A DNA stretch of 64,000 bases. Origin: Anaerolineales bacterium (lineage in GTDB: Bacteria; Chloroflexota; Anaerolineae; Anaerolineales; Villigracilaceae). The position numbers and the translations under genes are program-made. The notes beneath the pieces were generated by a model, which was given only the letters and a program-made list of their open reading frames with translations, searched no databases and had not been told where the DNA came from. Positions 33,273 to 40,060 of this stretch are shown one piece after another. The stretch lies in assembly GCA_025056175.1 (NCBI GenBank), contig JANWWK010000043.1, positions 1-64,000 on the forward strand, in the 5' to 3' direction. The stretch's first letter is position 1. Each line of letters opens with the position of its first letter.

Positions 33273-35102
33273 ATGAGCCCTTTTTACGTCAACATCGTCC
33301 ATCGGCCTGAAATGGTGCCGGAATACATTCAGAAAGAAGCCGAACACGGCAAAGTCGAAGACCTGACGCGCGCGTCCGTTTTACAAGAATCGCTCGATAT
33401 TTTCCGCACCCAGCAACAAATCGCGCATGAGAACGGCCTGCGTACCACCATTCAAATGACGTATGCCAGTTTGTTCAATGCCGAAGCAGTGGCAATTGCC
33501 AAACAACACCACGAACAATTCGGTGATGAAATCGGCAGCACCTTTCTGGGCCTGCAATGCGCTGAATTTCGAGCCAGGTTCAAATCGCGGGAACTTGCTA
33601 TCTGGCTGTTCTCGATGGAGGACAAACGCAGAATTGTAGATGAAGTCTTTGGTAAATTCTACGAGGTCTTTGGCTTTTACCCCACATCCACCGGCTCGTA
33701 TTACATGGATGCCGAACTGGTCAACTACATCAAAGAAAAATACCCGATGGTGAAAGTTGCCGTAGCAACGTGTTGGGAAGAAGGCCCCAAAGCCTACTGG
33801 AACGCAAACAATTCCTGGTATACGCTCATGGATGGCGGCCCCTGGAATCCCTGGGTCCCCTCGAAGCGCAACATCCACTGTCCGGCCTCCGATGAAGCGG
33901 ACGACATCGGGATTGTCGCCATTCCCCACCTCTCGCGGGACTTAATGGCCGTCTTCGATGGCCCAGGGTCGTATTATGGCACGCATCCGCAAAACATCTT
34001 GCGCGGCATGGTGTATGAGGACCGCGAAATCCCTTATTTCAAGAATCTGGTAGACCACTACCGCGCCCTGGCAAAATATAACCGCGGCTACGCTTACAAC
34101 ATGATGTATGTCGGCCCCGGCTGGATGAGCAAAAACGGACGCTGGGAATGCGATTATGACTTTTTGCTCAAAAGTTACCGGGAGGGGATGTCCTACTACG
34201 GAGAACTGAAAAAACACGGGCTGCTGCAAGACCTGACGATGAGCGAATTTGCCGATGTGTACCGCCAAAACCGGCCTTACACCCGGCCCGAATGCGCGCT
34301 CTGGAAAGACATTTTGTACGGCTCTCATCGTCAAATGTTCTGGTATGCCGACCCCTCCATGCGCTTGTGTCTGGATATGAACCAGGGCGGCGCGATGGTG
34401 GATTTACGTCCGTATGCCGCCAAATTGGTACGTCCCTGCGGCGTTGGCACCAAAGCCAACCAGGATGCTTCTTATCCCTTTCTGATTCAATCGCTGTACC
34501 GGGCAGGCTTTTTCACCCATTATGCCGGCGAGGGCGCCGTCAAAAGTTGCAAAATTGGCTATGGTCATGAGCAGGTAGATTTATGCGCCTGCCGCACGCA
34601 GGCTTCTTTTTCCGAAGAAGGCGATACGCGCGTTGTGACGCTCGACCCGGTCACCATCGAATTTGCCGATTGCTCCGTTCGGGTTCAGAGCATTTTTCGT
34701 TTTCACGAAGGCAGCGGCGAGGTCGAAATCATTCGCCGTGTTCTCGATTCGACCAACCCCAGCGCCACAATCTCAATCGACGAGTACGTCACGGCCTGCT
34801 ATGGCACGACCGAATATCCCGAAGACCTGACCGGCGTTCGGTTGAGCGCGCGGGGGTTGGAGCAGGTAGAAAGCATTGAATATGCCTATCAGTGCCGCGA
34901 GGCCGGGGTTGAAAATGTTCAGGTGGTGGAAGCAGTCATCCCACAGGTAGATACCCGTCTCTCGATGCGCCCCGACGGCCCTGCCGCCGGTTATTTCCGG
35001 GAGGGCTTTTCTTTCTCGCCCATGTACACGCTCGGAATCAAAAAAACGCTCCAGGCGAAAGGAGAACTGCGCACATGGCTCAAGGTCGAAAAGGCAAGTT
35101 GA
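33273..35102 (+). CDS. Unrecognised 609-aa protein in the galactan operon, possible glycoside-active enzyme
   Basis: About 609 aa with no signal peptide. I do not recognise the family. The first 330 residues look like a TIM-type or NodB/GH57-like barrel (TTIQMTYASL, FGFYPTSTGSYYMDAELVNYIKEKYPMVKVAVATCWEEGPKAY, GIVAIPHLSRDLMAVFDGPGSYYGTHPQNIL) with many acidic and aromatic residues. The last 200 residues look like a beta-sandwich. Its place between the two GH53 genes suggests a role in galactan breakdown or in handling its products. The start is GTG 33264 or ATG 33273; neither has a good ribosome-binding site. It overlaps the zinc-ribbon gene by 28 bp. Confidence 0.75.
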   Translation: MSPFYVNIVHRPEMVPEYIQKEAEHGKVEDLTRASVLQESLDIFRTQQQIAHENGLRTTIQMTYASLFNAEAVAIAKQHHEQFGDEIGSTFLGLQCAEFRARFKSRELAIWLFSMEDKRRIVDEVFGKFYEVFGFYPTSTGSYYMDAELVNYIKEKYPMVKVAVATCWEEGPKAYWNANNSWYTLMDGGPWNPWVPSKRNIHCPASDEADDIGIVAIPHLSRDLMAVFDGPGSYYGTHPQNILRGMVYEDREIPYFKNLVDHYRALAKYNRGYAYNMMYVGPGWMSKNGRWECDYDFLLKSYREGMSYYGELKKHGLLQDLTMSEFADVYRQNRPYTRPECALWKDILYGSHRQMFWYADPSMRLCLDMNQGGAMVDLRPYAAKLVRPCGVGTKANQDASYPFLIQSLYRAGFFTHYAGEGAVKSCKIGYGHEQVDLCACRTQASFSEEGDTRVVTLDPVTIEFADCSVRVQSIFRFHEGSGEVEIIRRVLDSTNPSATISIDEYVTACYGTTEYPEDLTGVRLSARGLEQVESIEYAYQCREAGVENVQVVEAVIPQVDTRLSMRPDGPAAGYFREGFSFSPMYTLGIKKTLQAKGELRTWLKVEKAS

Positions 35103-35284
35103 ACTACCGTTGTCCGCGCTGTCTGATGCGCGAAATTGATATGGACATGCTCTATGATGCGGAAAAGGACGAATACTACTGTTTGCGTTGCTCTTTCGTG
35201 GGCAATGAACAAGAAGTCCTGCGTCTCAACGCTCAATTCCGCGAGAAATATCGCAACCGCACCATGCGGATAACGGAGTTTTGA
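35075..35284 (+). CDS. Small zinc-ribbon protein
   Basis: 69 aa. Two Cys pairs, YRCPRC (about 11-15) and YYCLRC (about 34-38), form a treble-clef or zinc-ribbon-like site, with a basic C-terminal helix (LNAQFREKYRNRTMRI). A strong AAAGGAG ends about 10 bp before the ATG although the gene starts inside the end of the previous one in another frame, and the next gene follows 13 bp later. This supports a real gene. Its function is unknown; small zinc ribbons often bind nucleic acid or other proteins, which makes it unexpected in a sugar operon. Confidence 0.72.
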   Translation: MAQGRKGKLNYRCPRCLMREIDMDMLYDAEKDEYYCLRCSFVGNEQEVLRLNAQFREKYRNRTMRITEF

Positions 35285-35297
35285 CGAGGAGCGCGCA

Positions 35298-36350
35298 ATG
35301 AATCCAGCACAGTCCTGGGCAACCCGTTTGCCCATTCGAGGCGCCGATATTTCCAGCCTGAAAAAATCCGAAGAGAAGGGCGGAATTTACCTTGACGAAC
35401 ACGGCCATCCTGCCGATGCGCTCGATATTCTCCGTGCGCACGGCCTGAATTATGCCCGGCTGCGGGTGTGGGTTCGTTCGCCGGATGGGTATCACGGCAA
35501 AACGCAGCTGCTGGAGATGGCAAAACGTCTTCAGCAGCGAGAGATGTCTCTCCTGGTGGATTTTCACTATGCCGACACGTGGGCCGACCCTGGCAAACAG
35601 CCCAAACCCAAAGATTGGGAAGGATTAGACTTTACGGGCCTGAAGCAGGCCGTTTACAACCACACCCGCGAAATTTGCGCGGCGCTCTGTCTGCAAGGCA
35701 CGCCGCCTGCAATGGTTCAGGTCGGCAATGAAATCACCAACGGCATGTTGTGGCCGGATGGCAAGAATGAGCAGGGGTTCGAGCATTTGGCCGCTCTGCT
35801 TCAGGCCGGCATTGCCGCCGTGCGTGAAGTGACGCCGGAAACGCGCGTGATGCTGCATCTGGACAACGGCGGCAACAACCGGCTGTATCGCTGGTGGTTT
35901 GATAACATCCTGGCACAGGGAGTGACGTTCGACCTGATTGGGGTTTCCTACTACCCTTACTGGCATGGCACGCTGACCGATTTACAAAATAATCTCAATG
36001 ACCTGGCTCTGCGCTACGAAAAAGAGATTGTTGTCGTCGAAACCGCCTATCCGTTTACTTCAGAAGATAGGGATGGCTGCGAAAACGTCATCACCCATCA
36101 GCAACAGCCTGGTTATCCCTTTAGCCCCGCAGGGCAGGCTGCCATGCTGAGTGACATCATCCACATCGTTCGAGCAGTTCCAAACAGGCGTGGATTGGGC
36201 GTCTTGTGGTGGGACGCAACCTGGATAGCCGTTCCCGGGAACGGCTGGGACCCCTCCGACCCGCATTCCGGCAACAATTGGGAGAATCAGGCGCTGTTTG
36301 ATTACGAGGGCAAACCTTTACCGGCGATGAGCGTGTTGGGAAAAGCGTAA
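35298..36350 (+). CDS. Cytoplasmic GH53 endo-beta-1,4-galactanase paralogue
   Basis: 350 aa, the bare GH53 catalytic domain with no signal peptide. It repeats the motifs of the exported enzyme: GADISSLKKSEEKGG (about 16), LLVDFHYADTWADPGKQ (about 94), VQVGNEITNGMLWP with the acid Glu (about 150), IVVVETAYPFTSED with the nucleophile Glu (about 247) and LWWDATWIAVPGNGWD. GAGGAG precedes the ATG. It is the last gene of the operon. It likely shortens imported galacto-oligosaccharides in the cytoplasm; no beta-galactosidase of GH2 or GH42 type is seen in the window. Confidence 0.9.
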   Translation: MNPAQSWATRLPIRGADISSLKKSEEKGGIYLDEHGHPADALDILRAHGLNYARLRVWVRSPDGYHGKTQLLEMAKRLQQREMSLLVDFHYADTWADPGKQPKPKDWEGLDFTGLKQAVYNHTREICAALCLQGTPPAMVQVGNEITNGMLWPDGKNEQGFEHLAALLQAGIAAVREVTPETRVMLHLDNGGNNRLYRWWFDNILAQGVTFDLIGVSYYPYWHGTLTDLQNNLNDLALRYEKEIVVVETAYPFTSEDRDGCENVITHQQQPGYPFSPAGQAAMLSDIIHIVRAVPNRRGLGVLWWDATWIAVPGNGWDPSDPHSGNNWENQALFDYEGKPLPAMSVLGKA

Positions 36351-36372
36351 AGCCTGGCCCGGCATGTGGGCT

Positions 36373-36981
36373 TTATGTTGCCCATGCCGGTTTCCACCCA
36401 TATTCCATCCACAACCCCAGGCGATAACTTCCCCAGCCGAGCGCCAGCCCGCCAATGGGGTCTAGCAGGTGATGCTGACCGGTGAACAGGGTGGACGCAA
36501 TGACCAGCGCCACGCTGCCATGCAGCCACAGGCTCCAGCGCGGCTTCCAGAGCGACCCAAACAGCGCAATCAACGTGGTATAAAGCACATGCCCGCTGGG
36601 AAAGGCATTGAACACCTCATCATGGCTGTATAACGTTTGCAAGAAGCGCGCAGCCCAATCCGTCGCTTCGATGAGCGGACGCTCGGTATAGGTAGGAAAA
36701 ACGAAATAAATGAGCGTGGCGATGGATGTCGCAAAAATCGAGGCCGTCATCAAGGCGCGAAAGAGCGTTTCTTCCATCTTCATGGCTGCCCATAGAAACG
36801 CGCCTGCCCAAAAGGGCAGAAAAAGCAGATACGGGATAACAAATTCGGGGATAATTGGGATGTAGGCATCCAGCGCAGTTTTCAGGTTGTACCCGTCCGT
36901 CAAAAGACGGTTGAGCGGAAAATAAAGCACGGAAACAGCCGCCAGCGCGGTCAGCCAGAGAAAACGTTGGGTTCGGGTCAT
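36373..36981 (-). CDS. PAP2-like lipid phosphatase, membrane protein
   Basis: 202 aa with five to six helices. The phosphatase motifs are FNAFPSGHVLYTT (about 125, the PSGH core) and STLFTGQHHLLDPIGG (about 163-178, second His plus Asp); the first motif (KxxxxxxRP) is not obvious, as in the PAP2_3 / inositol-phosphotransferase-like branch. Such enzymes remove phosphate from prenyl or diacylglycerol phosphates at the membrane. AAGGAG precedes the ATG at 36981. It is divergent from system 2 and has a promoter of the same design as that of the MacAB-like efflux operon, which suggests a role in envelope stress. Confidence 0.83.
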   Translation of the reverse strand: MTRTQRFLWLTALAAVSVLYFPLNRLLTDGYNLKTALDAYIPIIPEFVIPYLLFLPFWAGAFLWAAMKMEETLFRALMTASIFATSIATLIYFVFPTYTERPLIEATDWAARFLQTLYSHDEVFNAFPSGHVLYTTLIALFGSLWKPRWSLWLHGSVALVIASTLFTGQHHLLDPIGGLALGWGSYRLGLWMEYGWKPAWAT

Positions 36982-37014
36982 CGTTGACTCCTTGGTGGTG
37001 AATTTCGTATTGAA

Positions 37015-37074
37015 ATTCTAGAACGCCCGCCTGTGACCCACCCAAGAACCCTCTGTGAAATTCCTGTGAAACAC
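37015..37074 (-). promoter_or_regulatory. Response-regulator-type promoter of the PAP2 gene
   Basis: CTGTGA boxes on the plus strand start at 37031, 37053 and 37064 (22 and 11 bp apart), with CCAAGAA at 37042 filling the gap. The last box is exactly 10 bp from TAGAAT (37020-37015, minus strand). There is no -35 hexamer. Layout and much of the sequence match 23369-23428. Confidence 0.78.
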
Positions 37075-37082
37075 ACCCCGAT

Positions 37083-37115
37083 TAACAGTTTTTTCACAGC
37101 AAAAAAGAGTATGAT
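37083..37115 (+). promoter_or_regulatory. Putative autoregulated promoter of two-component system 2
   Basis: Facing the response regulator gene, TAACAG (37083-37088) and TCACAG (37094-37099) are 11 bp apart, then exactly 10 bp, then TATGAT (37110-37115). This is the same design as the PAP2 promoter but in the opposite direction. The leader to the ATG at 37226 would be about 100 nt. Confidence 0.65.
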
Positions 37116-37126
37116 GGGGAAGGATG

Positions 37127-37220
37127 AAGGATGAATGGTGAATGATGAATGATGAATGATGAATCAATCTCCAATCCTGAATCCTCAATCATCAATCCTC
37201 AATTCTCAGTCTTCAATCTC
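37127..37220. repeat. Heptamer repeat tract in the leader of system 2
   Basis: GATGAAT-type units with 7-bp period run from about 37127 to 37165, followed by AATCCTC/AATCATC-type units to about 37215. They fill the predicted 5' leader of the response-regulator mRNA. Confidence 0.65.
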
Positions 37221-37225
37221 TTCCC

Positions 37226-37903
37226 ATGCCCACCATTCTGATTGTTGACGACGACCCCAAACTGCTCAAAATGCTCCAGCGCACGCTAACCTACGAAGGA
37301 CTCAACGTGCTGACGGCCTCCAATGGTCTGGAAGCCCTGGAACAGGTGGACGCGCGCGCCCCCGACCTGCTCATCCTGGACTGGATGATGCCCAAAATGG
37401 ACGGAATGAGCCTGCTGCAACAATTGCGCGCCGAAAAGAACCGCGTACCGGTGCTGATGCTCACGGCCCGCGATGCCATCGAAAACCGCGTGGAAGGGCT
37501 GGAAAGCGGCGCCGATGATTACCTGATAAAACCCTTTGCCCCTGCCGAACTGGTCGCGCGCGTCCACGCCCTGTTGCGGCGCGCTCAGCCTGAATCATCC
37601 GAACAGCCGCTCGCTTATGCCGACCTGCGGCTCGACCCGCGCGCGCGCGAAGCCTGGCGCGGCCAAACCCGCCTGCAACTGACCGTCACCGAATTCAACC
37701 TGTTGCATCTCTTTCTGCGCCATCCCCGTCAGGTATTGGAGCGCAGCCGCATTCTCAACGAAGTGTGGGGCTACGACTTTGGCGGCGATGATAATGTGCT
37801 GGAAATTTACGTCGGCTATCTGCGTAAGAAACTCGAAGCCGGTGGGCTGCCCCGCCTCATCCAGACCGTGCGCGGGGTGGGATATGTGCTGAGAGAAGAG
37901 TAA
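37226..37903 (+). CDS. OmpR/PhoB-family response regulator (system 2)
   Basis: 225 aa. The receiver has VDDD near 7, the phospho-Asp in LILDWMMPKMDG (about 52), Thr in LMLTARDA and Lys in YLIKPFAPAEL; the winged-helix domain (about 128-225) has LTVTEFNLLHLFLRHPRQVLERS and [13 protein letters not shown]. It is a paralogue of the regulator at 11008. It is the obvious candidate to bind the 11-bp-spaced CTGTGA boxes around 37031-37099 and 23385-23428, since OmpR/PhoB proteins bind tandem 11-bp repeats. No ribosome-binding site is visible at the ATG, which follows a heptamer tract. The kinase gene follows 38 bp later. Confidence 0.93.
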   Translation: MPTILIVDDDPKLLKMLQRTLTYEGLNVLTASNGLEALEQVDARAPDLLILDWMMPKMDGMSLLQQLRAEKNRVPVLMLTARDAIENRVEGLESGADDYLIKPFAPAELVARVHALLRRAQPESSEQPLAYADLRLDPRAREAWRGQTRLQLTVTEFNLLHLFLRHPRQVLERSRILNEVWGYDFGGDDNVLEIYVGYLRKKLEAGGLPRLIQTVRGVGYVLREE

Positions 37904-37941
37904 CGCCGGTCTCCACGCCCGGTGCCCTGCGAGAACCCCCC

Positions 37942-39372
37942 ATGTCCATCCGTCTCCGCTTTGCCCTGTTATACAGCGCCATCCTGGCTGTCATCCTGGC
38001 TTTCATCGGCCTGGCAATTTACGGCATTCTCTCGCGCGTCACCTATGCGGCCTTGCAGGATGACCTGCGCCGCGCCAGTTTTGGGCTGGGCGAGGCCATT
38101 TTGAGCGCCAACAGTCTCGACGTCCAGATTCCCCCCGTCACAGGCCGCCCGCCGCGCGCCTTTAGCGAATTTCCCGAAGACCGCCCCTTCCGCGATTTGC
38201 GCGAACGTGAAATTGTCCGCATTCTCGACCCGCTTGGCAGCCTGCTTGCCAGCCCGATGGGACGCCTGGAAGATGCCCTGCCGCTGGAAGAACGCGGCCT
38301 GACCGAACTGCAAGCCGGGCGCGATTGGTGGCAAATCGCAACGGTCAACGGTCAGACAATGCTCATTTACAACCGCCCGCTGGCGCAAAACGGGCAGGTT
38401 CTCTACATTTTGCAAGTGGCGCGTTCATTGGAAGAGCGCAACCGCTCTTTGGGATTCTTTGGGCTATCGTTTGGCGGGTTGAGCCTGTTCATCATCGTCA
38501 CCGCGCTGGGGGTGGGGTGGCTGTTTTCGGGCGCGCTCTTGCGCCCGATTGTGCAAATCACCCAAACCGCGCAGACCATCGGCCAGGAACGCGATTTCAG
38601 TCATCGCGTGCAATATCGCGGCCCGCAAGATGAAGTCGGCAAATTAGCAGCCACGTTCAACAATATGCTGGCGCAACTTCAGGAAGCCTACGATAAGGTG
38701 GCGCATTCGCTCCAGATGCAGCGCGATTTTGTGGCCGATGTCTCGCACGAACTTCGCACCCCGCTCACCACCCTGCGCGGCAACCTGGGTCTGCTTCAGC
38801 GCCAGCCGCCGCTTCCGGCGCAGGAGCAGGCCGAGATTTTGAGCGATATGGCCGAAGAATCGGACCGTCTGATCCGCCTGGTGAACGACCTGCTGACCCT
38901 GGCGCGGGCCGATGCCGGGCGCAATCTGGCCCGCGAAGCGCTCGAACTCGCCCCCATTCTGGAAGAAACCTGCCGACAGGCGCGCGCCCTCGACCCGGCG
39001 CGGGAAATCTCCCTCGAAACCGCGCCGCTCACCATTCTGGGTGACCGCGATGCGCTCAAACAGGTTCTGCTCATCGGGCTGGATAACGCCCTCAAGCATT
39101 CCACCGGTCGGGTGTGGGTCACTGCCCATCGAAACGGCAGCCAGGCCGAAATCCAGATTCGAGACGAAGGCCCGGGCATCCCCCCGGAGACGCTTCCCCA
39201 CATCTTCGACCGTTTCTATCGCGGCGAAGAGAGTCTCACGGTGCCGGGCTTTGGGCTGGGGCTGCCGATTGCCAAAGCCCTGACCGAGAACATGGGCGGG
39301 ACGATTGCGATGGAAAGCGAAGTGGGACGCGGAAGCACGCTGAAGATGTTGTTTCCTCTTTCTCCTGGTTGA
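37942..39372 (+). CDS. Sensor histidine kinase (system 2)
   Basis: 476 aa. The first membrane helix (LLYSAILAVILAFIGLAIYGIL, about 8-30) is followed by an extracytoplasmic region (about 31-168), the second helix (GLSLFIIVTALGVGWLFSGAL), HAMP (about 195-245), HisKA with DVSHELRTPLTTLRGN (about 262) and HATPase with N box IGLDNALKHS, G1 IRDEGPGIPP and G2 GFGLGLPIAK. Kinase and regulator form a matched pair. The HAMP/HisKA layout is like that of the kinase at 11812, so the two systems are probably duplicates with different sensor regions. Confidence 0.93.
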   Translation: MSIRLRFALLYSAILAVILAFIGLAIYGILSRVTYAALQDDLRRASFGLGEAILSANSLDVQIPPVTGRPPRAFSEFPEDRPFRDLREREIVRILDPLGSLLASPMGRLEDALPLEERGLTELQAGRDWWQIATVNGQTMLIYNRPLAQNGQVLYILQVARSLEERNRSLGFFGLSFGGLSLFIIVTALGVGWLFSGALLRPIVQITQTAQTIGQERDFSHRVQYRGPQDEVGKLAATFNNMLAQLQEAYDKVAHSLQMQRDFVADVSHELRTPLTTLRGNLGLLQRQPPLPAQEQAEILSDMAEESDRLIRLVNDLLTLARADAGRNLAREALELAPILEETCRQARALDPAREISLETAPLTILGDRDALKQVLLIGLDNALKHSTGRVWVTAHRNGSQAEIQIRDEGPGIPPETLPHIFDRFYRGEESLTVPGFGLGLPIAKALTENMGGTIAMESEVGRGSTLKMLFPLSPG

Positions 39373-39395
39373 AACCGGCAAGGGATGACCTTTGC

Positions 39396-40046
39396 CTATC
39401 CGTTCTTTTCTTGTTCCATCTTCCCAAAGGTCTCCAGCCGCTCTTTAACGGCTTGCGCGCCAAGAATGCTCACCATCGAAACCCAGCCCAGAATGATGGG
39501 GAAAACCAGCAACAGGCTGATAACGCCATAGATGAGCAGGAACAGGAAAAGCGTCAGGAGATAAAACGGCGAAGCCATGACCAGGAAAAAACTGTTCCTC
39601 CATGCCAGGCGCAGGGAGGGGTGTTCCTGAATCATTACGAAGGGGAGCGTGTAGAACTGCATGGTCAGCCAGAACAAGGCCAGGAACAGCGTGAAGGTGC
39701 GCCCCAGGTCAGCGGCCAGGCCTCCCAGCAGGCCATACGCCTGGAAACTGGCATAAAACAGCGCCATCAGGAGCAAATTTACCAGCGCCCACTGCCAGCT
39801 TTTGAAGAAATACCGGCGCGTGCCTTCCACCATGCCGCGCAGGCCGGGGTTTTCGCCGCGCACGTATTGGCTCTGCACAAAGTAAATGCCGAATGTGACC
39901 GGTGGGGCCAGGACGACCGTCAGCAGGGCAATGCTCCAGGCCAGGCTCATCACCGATTGCGCTACCAGGTCGTCCCACCAGTGGAAAAAAGCCGTCAAGA
40001 GCGTACGGAGCGGCGCAGGCAGGCGTTCCAGAAATTCTTGCTTCAT
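39396..40046 (-). CDS. DUF624/YesL-like membrane protein
   Basis: 216 aa with five or six helices. The N-terminal half (SVMSLAWSIALLTVVLAPPVTFGIYFV) and the centre (WQWALVNLLLMALFYASFQAYGLLG, FLALFWLTMQFYTLPFVMIQEHPSLRLAWRNSFFLVMASP) resemble the DUF624 family, often found beside carbohydrate transporters. A perfect TATAAT (minus strand, 40060-40055) ends 8 bp before the ATG with no ribosome-binding site, so the transcript may be leaderless. It lies 9 bp after the ABC exporter gene but seems to have its own promoter. Function unknown. Confidence 0.7.
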   Translation of the reverse strand: MKQEFLERLPAPLRTLLTAFFHWWDDLVAQSVMSLAWSIALLTVVLAPPVTFGIYFVQSQYVRGENPGLRGMVEGTRRYFFKSWQWALVNLLLMALFYASFQAYGLLGGLAADLGRTFTLFLALFWLTMQFYTLPFVMIQEHPSLRLAWRNSFFLVMASPFYLLTLFLFLLIYGVISLLLVFPIILGWVSMVSILGAQAVKERLETFGKMEQEKNG

Positions 40047-40054
40047 GCCGGGAG

Positions 40055-40060
40055 ATTATA
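40055..40060 (-). promoter_or_regulatory. TATAAT -10 box directly before the DUF624-like gene
   Basis: A perfect TATAAT on the minus strand, 8 bp from the ATG at 40046 and overlapping the end of the ABC exporter gene. It predicts a leaderless mRNA. Confidence 0.5.

Noticed and set aside
37127-37220. Heptamer tract considered as a CRISPR or origin iteron array
   Set aside because: The 7-bp units are contiguous and degenerate. No dnaA-type boxes or replication genes lie nearby.
37127-37220. The two heptamer halves considered as a long hairpin
   Set aside because: GATGAAT and AATCCTC/AATCATC units pair only over about five bases per repeat, with regular mismatches, so a stable stem is unlikely.
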